Positions 1 to 7,902 of a DNA stretch of 64,000 bases are shown piece by piece (position 1 is the first letter of the stretch; each line of letters starts with the position of its first letter). Source of the DNA: Enterococcus sp. DIV0660C (lineage in GTDB: Bacteria; Bacillota; Bacilli; Lactobacillales; Enterococcaceae). The translations under genes and the position numbers were made by a program. The stretch is from assembly GCF_017316125.1 (NCBI RefSeq), contig NZ_JAFLWA010000004.1, positions 1-64,000 on the forward strand. Reading direction: 5' to 3'. The notes under the pieces are model-generated. The model did not search any database. It had not been told where the DNA came from and worked only from the letters and a program-made list of their open reading frames with translations.

Positions 1-188
1 GAATAGTGGACGTTCTTTTTAGAAAATAGCTCATTTGAAAAAAAAGTGATAGTTTACACTCTCACTAACTACTTGATTTTTATTAAAATGTACCTAAATC
101 ACAATACGCACCTTAATTCTTGAGTAAGGTAGTTACTTTCAGGTAATGTTTCAGTTGTCATTTGCTCTTTTCCAATATTGATTTTTGT

Positions 189-827
189 CTATTTTATCTT
201 TTTTATCAACTCTCCTAGGCCTTCCACAAAAATCGTCAACCCCCACTCAAACGCTTCTTTACTTCCTAATGTATCTAAGACATTGCCTTGCAAAATTTGA
301 AAAATTGGTTCATCAGATGCCATTCCAAACAACGATTGTTCTTCACCTTCGACCCTTTTGTTTTGATTTTCCTTTTGAGCAAGATAATCAATTTCAAAAG
401 AAATGATGTAATTCATAAATGCATTGATACTAGTAAATTTTTGACTATATGTTAATGGTTGACTATCGATGATTTTTAATAATTCATTGTTTAATCTCAA
501 TAGCTCTGGATTATTCGGAGTAGTCCGTAAAAGTAAGTAAGCAGAATAAGGATATTTCCGTAATTTCTGAAAAAGTAGCTCACCGTAAAAGATTAATTGC
601 TGTTGCCATTGATCTGCTATTTTGACTTCGTCTAACACTTCTCTTATAACTTGTGAAGCGAGTTTATCAAAAATTTGCTCTTTGCTTTTTACATACCAAT
701 ACAAAGAAGGCGCTTTGATATTCAATAATTGGGATAACTTTCGCATACTAAAATTATTGAGTCCTTCCGTTGCCAATAATTTCCACGCTGCACCTAAGAT
801 TTCGTCTTCATTCATTTTATTTCTCAA
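189..827 (-). CDS. TetR family repressor of the adjacent MATE pump
   Basis: A 212-residue TetR-type regulator. The N-terminal 50 residues hold the helix-turn-helix (SMRKLSQLLNIKAPSLYWYV), and the rest is an all-helical ligand-binding region resembling the TetR_C class that binds tetracycline-like drugs. The frame opens at a TTG (827) five bases after AAGG; an ATG lies at 815, so the start is uncertain. It is divergent from the MATE gene at 971, and the intergenic region holds three copies of CTAAC-N3-GTTAG, so it most likely represses both genes until an inducer binds. The inducer cannot be read from sequence. Confidence 0.85.
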   Translation of the reverse strand: MRNKMNEDEILGAAWKLLATEGLNNFSMRKLSQLLNIKAPSLYWYVKSKEQIFDKLASQVIREVLDEVKIADQWQQQLIFYGELLFQKLRKYPYSAYLLLRTTPNNPELLRLNNELLKIIDSQPLTYSQKFTSINAFMNYIISFEIDYLAQKENQNKRVEGEEQSLFGMASDEPIFQILQGNVLDTLGSKEAFEWGLTIFVEGLGELIKKIK

Positions 828-866
828 AATACCTTCACACTCCTCGTATTCATTATATCAGAAAAT

Positions 867-944
867 CTACCAGTGTTAGTTTGTTCTTGCATTTTTTATT
901 AAGAAGTGATAATCTAACACCGTTAGTTTAACTAACAGTGTTAG
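867..944. promoter_or_regulatory. Three TetR operator copies with the MATE promoter
   Basis: Copies of the 13-bp palindrome CTAAC-N3-GTTAG lie at 914-926 and 932-944, and a one-mismatch copy (CTACCAGTGTTAG) lies at 867-879. A rightward promoter is visible between them: TTGCAT at 887-892 and an extended TGATAAT ending at 913. Operators 2 and 3 therefore cover the transcription start, and operator 1 sits toward the tetR side. The site sequence is seen; assignment to the adjacent TetR protein is inference from position. Confidence 0.75.
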
Positions 945-970
945 ATTTATATTGAAAAGAGGTTTTTTAA

Positions 971-2320
971 ATGGAACAAATGATGGAAAATTCAAATGAA
1001 TACTTGTTAAAAGATGCTCCGATAAAAAAGGCAGTATTAAGTTTATCGGTCCCTATGATGATTGGAACTTCGGTCGGTGCAATCTACAGTGTAATAAATG
1101 CTTACTTTATTGGTTTGCTTCACAATACGCAGATGATATCAGCGATTACAATCGGAATGCCTGTGTTTATCGCATTGATGGCCATTGGGAATATGTTTGG
1201 GGTAGGCACGAGTACATACATTACTCGCTTGATTGCTGTTAAAAACACAGAAAAAGCAAAGAAAGTGGCTGGTTATGGCTTTTATATGAGTTTGATCGTA
1301 GCACTTTTATTAGGTGTAATCGGAGTAGTCGCAATCAATCCTTTATTAAAATTATTAGGTGTTGATATGCCAATGTACAATTATGCGATGCAATATGTCG
1401 TGACACTTTTAATCACCGGTTTTACTACAACGATCAATTTCACCTTAGAACAAATCATACGTTCAGAAGGGGCTGCGAAAGAATCAATGTATGGCATGAT
1501 TATCAATGTTGTAGTGAATCTGATTTTTGATCCGCTATTGATTTTAGTTTTGCATTTTCATGTAATTGGGGCTGCTTTGGCGATCGCGGTGGCTAATCTG
1601 GCTTCGATGCTTTATTATCTTTATTATTTATCTAACAAAAGCGACCACTTAAAGGGTTTTGCTAGACACATTTTTTTATCTGTAAAAGATCAAATCGAAG
1701 TATTGAAAATCGGAGTTTCTGAATTAATGAATTCTGGTTTTATGATTATTTCAACATTATTATTAAATGTGTATGCTGTCCATTATGGTGATGATATTGT
1801 GGCTGGCTTTGGAATTGCGACGCGCTTAGTTCAAGTTCCACAATTTTTGGTAATGGGGATTTTCTTTGGAGTGATTCCTTTATTTGCTTACAACTATTCA
1901 AGTAAAAATAAAAAACGTTTAAATGCTAGTTTCAAAACAGCTTGTGCGTTTATTGCCTTGATTGTCTTCGTATTTGTATCCTTGACTTATCTTCTCCGTT
2001 ATCCGATTTTGGGATTGTTCACGGACAGTCCAAGTCTAATCAAAGTAGGAGAATATATTTTGATAGCATCACTTGTAACCACAGTTTTTAATGGATTTAC
2101 AGGATTGATTTTAGGTTTGTTCCAAGGTACTGGTAAAGGTCTACCTACAATTATTATTTCCATCATCCAAAGTTTATTGATTATTCCAATCATCCTTTAT
2201 ATGAATGCCAACTTTGGTTTGCATGGGCTTGTTTGGGCTTCTACAGTAACTGAATTCATCGCTTTTTGCATTGGTATTGGCTGTTACTTCTATTATCGCA
2301 AAGACTTTCACGCTGCTTGA
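971..2320 (+). CDS. MATE family multidrug/Na+ antiporter
   Basis: A 449-residue, very hydrophobic protein with about 12 membrane segments and the two-fold MatE repeat (first half starting at IKKAVLSLSVPMMIG, second half from about residue 235). MATE proteins export cationic drugs or metabolites in exchange for Na+ or H+. The start is ATG 971, eight bases after AAGAGG. The gene is transcribed divergently from a TetR regulator and carries its operators, which fits inducible drug efflux. Length is normal for the family. The substrate is unknown. Confidence 0.9.
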   Translation: MEQMMENSNEYLLKDAPIKKAVLSLSVPMMIGTSVGAIYSVINAYFIGLLHNTQMISAITIGMPVFIALMAIGNMFGVGTSTYITRLIAVKNTEKAKKVAGYGFYMSLIVALLLGVIGVVAINPLLKLLGVDMPMYNYAMQYVVTLLITGFTTTINFTLEQIIRSEGAAKESMYGMIINVVVNLIFDPLLILVLHFHVIGAALAIAVANLASMLYYLYYLSNKSDHLKGFARHIFLSVKDQIEVLKIGVSELMNSGFMIISTLLLNVYAVHYGDDIVAGFGIATRLVQVPQFLVMGIFFGVIPLFAYNYSSKNKKRLNASFKTACAFIALIVFVFVSLTYLLRYPILGLFTDSPSLIKVGEYILIASLVTTVFNGFTGLILGLFQGTGKGLPTIIISIIQSLLIIPIILYMNANFGLHGLVWASTVTEFIAFCIGIGCYFYYRKDFHAA

Positions 2321-2929
2321 ATAGACTCAACTCAGTGGAGGGACTTATTGATTAGCTACTCAAAAAGTTTTAGAATGCTCTTCAACTATCCTAAAGTAGG
2401 AGCCTGCTAGTCATCATTACTATACGAAAAAACCTCTAAAGTGTTCTCTTTAGAGGTCATCTATATATATTATTACTTTTGACAGCAAAAGGTGGTCTAT
2501 CTAATTGAAATTTAAGTAGTGATTATGCTCGCACTTCTGAAATCTGATGAAAGATAATACCATTTATCCATGTACGCGATAATTCAAACTCTTCTCATTT
2601 TTAGTATGTTTTCCCTTGCTTTGATTTATTTGATTGTGAATATCCTTAAAAAGAAATACGCGTCTACTTTAAGAAGAAATTGTCACAGCAGTCAAGCAGT
2701 CGTTTCGATACTTCTAATTTATCGTCGTCTTTAACGATGTGTCTAAGAGGACATAGTGACACTTTCCTCTTTTCATCTTCATTAGGACATGTTGTTTGAC
2801 AATCAGAAGGGAAGTTCATCAAATTTATATCCATTTGCCACATAAACTCCGCGAACTATTTTTAGTTGGAATCTACTCCTGAATGAATTTGTTCTCAAAG
2901 TCCAGAAAAAACTAATTTTTTCTGGACTT
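2321..2929. other. 609-bp intergenic region with two hairpins and one small possible ORF
   Basis: This stretch separates the convergent MATE and C39-like genes. It contains a hairpin at about 2429-2456 (CCTCTAAAG/CTTTAGAGG) that ends in a T-run only when read leftward, a bidirectional terminator at 2899-2932, and a 59-codon leftward ORF at 2664-2843. I see no other gene. The leftward hairpin at 2429 has no obvious leftward gene to serve other than that small ORF, which mildly supports transcription there. Confidence 0.5.
2664..2843 (-). CDS. Possible small cysteine-rich protein, unrecognised
   Basis: A 59-residue ORF starting at ATG 2843, preceded closely by GGAG (three bases before the ATG, tighter than usual). 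The product has six cysteines (CQTTCP, LCP, DCC) and is acidic and basic rather than hydrophobic. It lies downstream of the C39-like gene on the same strand, beyond that gene's terminator, and upstream of a leftward hairpin at about 2429-2456. I do not recognise a family. It could be a real small protein, the tail of a lost gene, or chance. Confidence 0.25.
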   Translation of the reverse strand: MWQMDINLMNFPSDCQTTCPNEDEKRKVSLCPLRHIVKDDDKLEVSKRLLDCCDNFFLK

Positions 2930-2932
2930 TTA
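2899..2932. terminator. Bidirectional terminator after the C39-like gene
   Basis: Inverted repeat AAAGTCCAGAAAAAA / TTTTTTCTGGACTTTT with A- and T-runs on both sides. It overlaps the end of the leftward C39-like gene and could also stop rightward transcripts. Confidence 0.8.
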
Positions 2933-4240
2933 TCTTACAACTACCGCGTATTTTCTTGCATTGTAAATATTCTCAAATGTTGTTCGGTTTAACCAATATG
3001 AACCACTGATTGGATCAGAAACATGAACTTGATTACTGCCTTTATTGTATCCGTCGAGAGTTACTGCATGATTATTATTGGCAGCTAGACCAAAGTTCCA
3101 ATTTCCCCAGCGAATTGGTTGAAAATTGATTGTTACCCAAGCAACTACTGGGTTACCGCTTTTCACTTCATTTAAAAGAGTATTCATCGAACTTCCAGAA
3201 ATATTTTGTACATTACCATACTTTTGTCCCCAAGTTGTTAATGGTGCAGGATAGATTGCGGAATAGGTCCAAGAATTTTCCACAAAGGGGCTACCAACAA
3301 AACCTGTATTTGGATTTCCATTTGTGGATTTAGGAATCGTATTTAAAAATTGAGTTAACCCCCAGTTAGTGATTTTCCCTTTGTATTGTAAAGCTTGCAG
3401 TAGTGAAGCACCTTCACAACCACTGGGTGCGCCTAAAGCATATTGGTTGTAATTTTTTACACCAAGAAGCTTATAGTCATCATTCGTTGGTTGGCCATTT
3501 CCTACCGCGTACCAGCCTACACCTTCATATGCCCAACCTTGTTTGCTAATCACATTTTTCTCATTTTCGTCTAGCGTGTAGTGATGCCAATTGACTTGTT
3601 TACTATACAGACGACTAACAGGAATCCCATTTGCACCTGTGTAAGAATACCAGCCAATGCCTTCATATTTCCAACCATACTTCGTGATATTATCGCGTTC
3701 TTTTGCATTTAACGTGTAAAAATGTTCCCCGTTGTAACGGTTATACAAACGATAGACAGGTGCACCCGTTGTTGGCGCTTGCCAACCAATTCCTTCATAA
3801 TTCCAACCAATTTTTCTCAGTTTATCACGCTCACCAGTATCTCTTGTGTAGAAATGCTCACCACTATAGGGATTGAACAAACGATACATTGGAAATGTTT
3901 TAACTGAACTACGTGCATAAAGACTTGGTCCACCTTCTTGCAGCTCTTCTTTGGGTGCCTCCGTTTTCTCTGCCTCAGATTGACCTTCTTTGACTGGTGG
4001 TTCAACAGTTACTTGTTCTCCACTGACAATGGTTGTCTGCAATTCTTCATCCAGTGGGTCATTCTCTGTAACTGTACTACTTGTCGCCTGTTCCTCCACA
4101 TAAGTAGACATTACCGTCTGCTCATCTGTTCCTGTATTCATTGTCGTATCAATTGTTTCTTCAGCAAAAACACTTGTCGTTGCTAGCATCATTGTCGACA
4201 ATAATGTCACACATGCGAAATACCCTACACTCTTTTTCAT
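2930..4240 (-). CDS. Secreted C39-like cysteine peptidase-domain protein with DUF5648-type repeats
   Basis: A 436-residue exported protein. The frame is open further upstream, but ATG 4240 has a proper GGAGG and begins a signal peptide (MKKSVGYFACVTLL...SVFA), so I use it. A Thr/Glu-rich linker of about 100 residues follows. Then come three repeats of roughly 45 residues built on YRLYNxYxGEHFYT...GWxYEGIGW, typical of the DUF5648 lipase/lysin-associated repeat. The C-terminal 170 residues are a peptidase C39-like domain with Cys in SGCEGASLLQAL, His in NNHAVTLDGY and the following VSDPISG. No LPxTG anchor is present, so it is probably released or held by the repeats. It is monocistronic between two terminators. 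Substrate unknown. Confidence 0.8.
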   Translation of the reverse strand: MKKSVGYFACVTLLSTMMLATTSVFAEETIDTTMNTGTDEQTVMSTYVEEQATSSTVTENDPLDEELQTTIVSGEQVTVEPPVKEGQSEAEKTEAPKEELQEGGPSLYARSSVKTFPMYRLFNPYSGEHFYTRDTGERDKLRKIGWNYEGIGWQAPTTGAPVYRLYNRYNGEHFYTLNAKERDNITKYGWKYEGIGWYSYTGANGIPVSRLYSKQVNWHHYTLDENEKNVISKQGWAYEGVGWYAVGNGQPTNDDYKLLGVKNYNQYALGAPSGCEGASLLQALQYKGKITNWGLTQFLNTIPKSTNGNPNTGFVGSPFVENSWTYSAIYPAPLTTWGQKYGNVQNISGSSMNTLLNEVKSGNPVVAWVTINFQPIRWGNWNFGLAANNNHAVTLDGYNKGSNQVHVSDPISGSYWLNRTTFENIYNARKYAVVVR

Positions 4241-4420
4241 TAAACCGTTCCTCCGTAAAAGATATGTTTCATTTATGATAACATTCTTTTTTATATTTAT
4301 AAAAAAAGACATAAGTGACTCAAACAGGCATGTATCTATCACATCTTCCTAGGTGAATATATTCTAGTCACTTTATATAGTGAAAACTTGTCTTTCTTTT
4401 ATTTACTTAAATATAAAAAT

Positions 4421-4455
4421 AGCTTAAGAAACCCACCTTCCTGATTTCTTAAGCT
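4421..4455 (-). terminator. Terminator of the amino-acid ABC operon
   Basis: Stem AGCTTAAGAAA/TTTCTTAAGCT followed leftward by ATTTTTAT, just past the stop of the substrate-binding protein gene. Confidence 0.85.
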
Positions 4456-4468
4456 ATCCTTCATTTAG

Positions 4469-5281
4469 TCATTTTGGCGTCACATCTTCCCCAAACCATC
4501 GCTTCGACAGTTTTTGAAATTCACCTGACGCTTCCAACTGGTCAAAAGCCTGATTTATTTTGGTCACTAATGTCCGATCTGCCTTTCTTGCACCTACAGC
4601 AAAGTCCTCACTTGCATAATTCCCAGTTAAAATGTGATAGTCTTGCAATTGATTTTTTTGTTTCAAATAATAATTTGCATACACGCGATCCATCAATAGC
4701 CCATCAATTCGACCGCTTCTTAAATCAATCAATGCTTCATTAAAGCTATCATATAGCACAGCTTCCTGGTCTTTTACATAATCTTTTAAAACTTCTGGTT
4801 GTTTCGTAAAGACATCATAACCTGATGAACCATTCTGAGCACCTAAGATTTTCCCCTTCATATCTGCAAAGCTTGCGATTTCAGAACTTTTAGGGGTTAT
4901 CAAGACTTGCGTATTTTCCATGTATGGCTGCGTGAACTGCACTTTTTTTTCACGTGCTGGGGTTTTCGAATAGCCATTCCAAATCAGATCAATCGTTCCA
5001 TTGGTCAACTCAAATTCCTTCATTGACCAGTCAATCGGCTGAAAGTTGACTTTGATGCCATATTCTTTGAATACAGCTTTAGCTAACTCAATATCAAAAC
5101 CAGTTAACTTACCCTCTTTATCACGAAACCCCATAGGGACAAACGTATCATCTAAACCGATTGTGATTTCTTTTTCTCGATCAATCGTTGTCCAACTATC
5201 TTCTGTTGGCTTTCTTCCACAACCAGAAAGTCCGAGTAAAATAAAAAGAACTAAAAATAATGCCCGAGTAATTTTTTTCAT
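4469..5281 (-). CDS. Amino-acid ABC transporter substrate-binding lipoprotein
   Basis: A 270-residue family 3 solute-binding protein. The N-terminus is a lipoprotein signal with lipobox LSGC (Cys about 21), so it is lipid-anchored outside the membrane. The core follows the polar amino-acid pattern: ITIGLDDTFVPMGFRDKEGKLTGFDIELA near the start, and EFQKLSKRWFGED at the end. It is the last gene of a three-gene operon (permease, ATPase, binding protein) controlled by a T-box leader, so it should import an amino acid sensed as an uncharged tRNA. Which amino acid is discussed under the leader. Confidence 0.92.
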   Translation of the reverse strand: MKKITRALFLVLFILLGLSGCGRKPTEDSWTTIDREKEITIGLDDTFVPMGFRDKEGKLTGFDIELAKAVFKEYGIKVNFQPIDWSMKEFELTNGTIDLIWNGYSKTPAREKKVQFTQPYMENTQVLITPKSSEIASFADMKGKILGAQNGSSGYDVFTKQPEVLKDYVKDQEAVLYDSFNEALIDLRSGRIDGLLMDRVYANYYLKQKNQLQDYHILTGNYASEDFAVGARKADRTLVTKINQAFDQLEASGEFQKLSKRWFGEDVTPK

Positions 5282-5301
5282 CTATTTTTTCTCCCTTTCT
5301 T

Positions 5302-5937
5302 TTACTGGTTTGGTGTTACCTTTAATAACTGATCACTCACATTTTCTGCAAAAACTAAATCATGGGTCACGATAATTTGAGTCACGCCTTCTTCTTTCAA
5401 AGATACAATCAGTTTTTCAACTTGTTGACGCAACTCGGGATCAAGTGCACTAGTTGGTTCATCGTAAGCCAAAACTCTTGGATTCATAGCTAACGCACGG
5501 GCAATTGCCACACGTTGTTTTTGTCCACCTGATAATTGGAAAGGATAACTATCTAATAAATCACTGATACCTAAAGATTTTGCCAGCTCTTTTGCCTTTT
5601 TGGTATACACTTCTTTCGACTGCTTTAATACATTCTTAGGTGCTAAAGTGATGTTATCAAAAATACTTAAGTGTGGAAATAATTGAAAGTCTTGAAACAC
5701 CACCCCCACTACTTGCTCTCGATTTTTTAGTTCTGCTGGATTAAATGGTTCGTGATCTAAATAAAACTCACCACTATCTGCTTTTTCAAGACCAGCTAAT
5801 ACGCGAAGAAGCGTTGTCTTCCCACCACCTGAAGGACCAACGATAGCGAGTGTCTTACCATCAGGAATGACTAAATCTAACTCTTTGATTACTTGCTTTT
5901 TACCAAATGTTTTACTTACTTTTTTTAACTCGATCAT
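5302..5937 (-). CDS. Amino-acid ABC transporter ATP-binding protein
   Basis: A 211-residue ATPase of the polar amino-acid (GlnQ/HisP) type. Walker A is GPSGGGKTT (about residue 35), the signature is LSGGQKQRVAIARAL, and Walker B is VLAYDEPTSALDPE; the switch histidine is in IIVTHD. It is slightly shorter than the usual 240 residues because the C-terminal tail is short, but all catalytic motifs are present. It energises the permease encoded just upstream, in one T-box-controlled operon. Confidence 0.93.
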   Translation of the reverse strand: MIELKKVSKTFGKKQVIKELDLVIPDGKTLAIVGPSGGGKTTLLRVLAGLEKADSGEFYLDHEPFNPAELKNREQVVGVVFQDFQLFPHLSIFDNITLAPKNVLKQSKEVYTKKAKELAKSLGISDLLDSYPFQLSGGQKQRVAIARALAMNPRVLAYDEPTSALDPELRQQVEKLIVSLKEEGVTQIIVTHDLVFAENVSDQLLKVTPNQ

Positions 5938-5948
5938 CTTTTTTCCTC

Positions 5949-6590
5949 CTAGCGATAATAGTTCAACTTCTCTTCCACTTGTTTCATCACCAAAGTCAAG
6001 ATTCCAGTTAGCGCAAGATAAATTCCTGCTACACCAAGTAATGGGAATAAACTAGCATCACGTTCCATAGCAATCTTCCCTGCACGCATAACGTCTCCCA
6101 AACCTAGAATATAAACTAACGAAGAATCTTTCACTAAGTTGATAATTTCATTCCCTACTGAAGGAAGAACAATTTTTATTACCTGTGGAATAACGATTTT
6201 CGTTACTGTTTGAAAAGGACTAAACTGTAAAACTTGTGCTGCTTCATACTGGCCTTGCGGAATAGATTGGATCCCACCGCGAAAGATTTCGGCAAAGTAC
6301 GCCGCGTAATTCAATACGAAAGCGAGTAAAGCTGCCTCAAAACGATCAAAAACAATTCCAATCGTCGGTAATCCATAAAATACAAAAATCAATTGTAAAA
6401 GTAAAGGTGTTCCTCGCATAACCCAGACATAAGTTTGAAGAAGATAACGAACTGGCTTAAAGTTGAGTGATAACCCTAACGCTAAAATCAATCCGAGTGG
6501 TAGCGAACCGACCAATGTTAAACAAAATAATTTCAAGGTTGTCAGTGCGCCCACTAATAATTGCGGCATAACTTCAATTAAATCTTTCAT
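5949..6590 (-). CDS. Amino-acid ABC transporter permease
   Basis: A 213-residue membrane protein of the HisMQ/GlnP class with about five membrane segments. The EAA loop that contacts the ATPase is visible as EAAQVLQFSPFQTVTKIVIPQ. It begins with ATG 6590 after AAAGGAGG, directly behind the second T-box terminator, so it is the first cistron of the operon. It forms the channel for the amino acid delivered by the downstream lipoprotein. Confidence 0.93.
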   Translation of the reverse strand: MKDLIEVMPQLLVGALTTLKLFCLTLVGSLPLGLILALGLSLNFKPVRYLLQTYVWVMRGTPLLLQLIFVFYGLPTIGIVFDRFEAALLAFVLNYAAYFAEIFRGGIQSIPQGQYEAAQVLQFSPFQTVTKIVIPQVIKIVLPSVGNEIINLVKDSSLVYILGLGDVMRAGKIAMERDASLFPLLGVAGIYLALTGILTLVMKQVEEKLNYYR

Positions 6591-6615
6591 TGTTTTTCCT
6601 CCTTTAAATAAAAAA

Positions 6616-6642
6616 GTCCTCTTGGCTTAATGCCAAGAGGAC
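6616..6642 (-). terminator. T-box terminator 2 (proximal to the permease)
   Basis: Stem GTCCTCTTGGC/GCCAAGAGGAC with a leftward T-run, 26 bases before the permease start codon. Its 5-prime arm (CCTCT) is the strand that the second T-box would capture to form the antiterminator. Confidence 0.88.
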
Positions 6643-6731
6643 GTTCACACGTGATTCCACCTCTGTTTGCTTTTTCCTTGCAGAAAAAACCTCCAGCGGT
6701 CATGTTCCCAGAAAATAGTGAAAAAAAAAAG

Positions 6732-6754
6732 CCTTTGGTCATTATGACCAAAGG
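6732..6754 (-). terminator. T-box terminator 1
   Basis: Stem CCTTTGGTCAT/ATGACCAAAGG followed leftward by ten or more T. Its 5-prime arm (CCTTT) can pair instead with AAAGG of the first T-box. Confidence 0.88.
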
Positions 6755-6995
6755 ACGAATAATCGTGGTTCCACCTTTTTTTGTCGGCGCTTCACAGTCA
6801 GCCAACCTCATCTGGTCATCAAACAATGACCGCAGCTATAACGGGCTACCCGGGTTTTCCTACTTCTCGATTTCAGAAAACCGACTCCAAGATGTGTTTC
6901 ACAATTAGTCGCTATCTCTTCGCACCAACCAGAGACTCTCTAAAAACTGCTAATGGCTACTCTTCTTTTCGATGTCATTTCATTTACTTACGTGT

Positions 6996-7024
6996 AATTT
7001 ACAGGATTAATTTTCATTTGTCAA
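6996..7024 (-). promoter_or_regulatory. Sigma-A promoter of the T-box operon
   Basis: Leftward TTGACA (7019-7024), a 17-bp spacer, and TAAATT (6996-7001). Transcription should begin near 6989, giving a leader of about 390 bases before the permease gene. Confidence 0.75.
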
Positions 7025-7074
7025 ATTTTTTTTACCTGTTAAAATAAAAAGAAATGAAGGAGGTCGAATAAACC

Positions 7075-7560
7075 ATGCCCCAAGCAACTGAACAAGAAGC
7101 ATATGATTTACTTTCTCATCTCGAAATTTCTTATCAAAAAGTTGACCATCCAGCAATTACCTCTGTCAAAAATTTAACATTTGATTTGCCTGGTCCTCAA
7201 GTCAAGAATCTATTACTGAAATCAAAAAAAGGCAAGCAAATTTATCTTGTTATCTTGCCTGATGAAAAACAGGCTGATTTAAAAAAATTAGCCGAGGAAT
7301 TATCTGAAAAACGACTTTCTTTTTTATCGGAAGAACAAATGAATCAATTATTAGGGGTTCCTGCCGGCACACTCACTCCTTTAGCGCTCATGCATGATAC
7401 CGAAAATCAGATTCAAGTAGTGATTGATGCAGAAATCGACCAAAAAAACACCGTTGGTTTTCATCCAAATGTGAACACAACGACACTAATCATTGACTTT
7501 GTGGATTTCCAGAAAATTTTGAAGTATTTAAATCATCCGCCAATTTTTGAAAATTTATAG
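7075..7560 (+). CDS. YbaK/ProX-type aminoacyl-tRNA editing protein
   Basis: A 161-residue protein of the YbaK/prolyl-tRNA editing superfamily, closest in layout to the free-standing PrdX/ProXp-ala group: KVDHPAITSV near the start, KNLLLKSKKGKQIYLVIL in the middle, and VGFHPNVNTTTLIIDF at the end. These enzymes hydrolyse misacylated tRNA such as Ala-tRNA(Pro). Start ATG 7075 follows AAGGAGG. It is divergent from the T-box operon and stands alone before a terminator at 7651. The exact tRNA substrate is inferred from family. Confidence 0.85.
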   Translation: MPQATEQEAYDLLSHLEISYQKVDHPAITSVKNLTFDLPGPQVKNLLLKSKKGKQIYLVILPDEKQADLKKLAEELSEKRLSFLSEEQMNQLLGVPAGTLTPLALMHDTENQIQVVIDAEIDQKNTVGFHPNVNTTTLIIDFVDFQKILKYLNHPPIFENL

Positions 7561-7650
7561 AAATTTGAAATTAAGTAAATAGTCTGATTTAACTTTTCTG
7601 TCTCGATCCTAAATAACCTGCTATCACATGACAGAAACTTCCATAAAAAA

Positions 7651-7686
7651 AGCCACGCAATCTCTCGTGCAGAAAATTGCGTGGCT
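7651..7686. terminator. Bidirectional terminator
   Basis: Stem AGCCACGCAA/TTGCGTGGCT flanked by A7 on the left and T5 on the right; serves the rightward editing-protein gene and leftward topB. Confidence 0.88.
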
Positions 7687-7750
7687 TTTTCGTTTTTTTT
7701 TTGTTCTTCAGTTGTTTAAATGATTTTTTAGAAAAAGCATTCTTGCTTGT

Positions 7751-7782
7751 TCGAAGCTAACCTTTTGCACTACAACCTTTTT
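7751..7782 (-). repeat. Dispersed 3-prime-end repeat, copy 1
   Basis: Read leftward it gives AAAAAGGTTGTAGTGC... ending AGCTTCGA, matching the repeats downstream of mnmA, the KDG kinase gene and the 6-phospho-beta-glucosidase gene. It lies between the topB stop and a terminator. A weaker relative (AAAAGGGTGTG...) starts right at the topB stop (7871-7902). Confidence 0.6.
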
Positions 7783-7902
7783 CCTCGGTGTTCAAGAAGT
7801 AACTCCTTCAAAATAAAACTAAATTACTCAAAAATTTGGGAAGCAATTTCTGAGAATTCATTCTTGTTTATTGGCGCTAAGCACTTCTCGCACACCCTTT
7901 TA

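Larger units (their letters stand above)
6603..6990 (-). promoter_or_regulatory. T-box riboswitch leader with two antiterminator/terminator modules
   Basis: Leader RNA of the amino-acid ABC operon. Stem I features can be read leftward: AGAGAG, the apical GGTTGGTG, and then GTGAAACACATCTTGGAG, which holds the specifier. Two T-box sequences follow: AGGTGGAACCACG (6764-6776) with terminator 6732-6754, and AGGTGGAATCACG (6651-6663) with terminator 6616-6642. Both can form the standard antiterminator: AAAGG pairs with CCTTT and AGAGG pairs with CCTCT, each around a UGGA bulge. Only one Stem I is present. The specifier frame is ambiguous: CAC (His, 6894-6896) fits a following A, while ACA (Thr) directly follows GAA. 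The UGGA bulge would pair with a U73 discriminator, which matches neither tRNA as I know them. Confidence 0.88.
7561..7902. other. 342-bp convergent intergenic region
   Basis: Lies between the editing-protein gene and topB. It holds a strong bidirectional terminator (7651-7686) and two copies of the dispersed 3-prime-end repeat (7751-7782 and a weaker one at 7871-7902). No gene seen. Confidence 0.7.

Noticed and set aside
6-16. GTGGACGTTC at the window edge recurs at about 42807, beside ACGTCCAC at 42780
   Set aside because: A 10-base match with no flanking similarity I could follow; could be an element end but the left edge is cut off.
6587-6908. Open frames of 79-92 codons on both strands
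   Set aside because: They lie entirely within the T-box leader, follow its hairpins, and lack ribosome sites.
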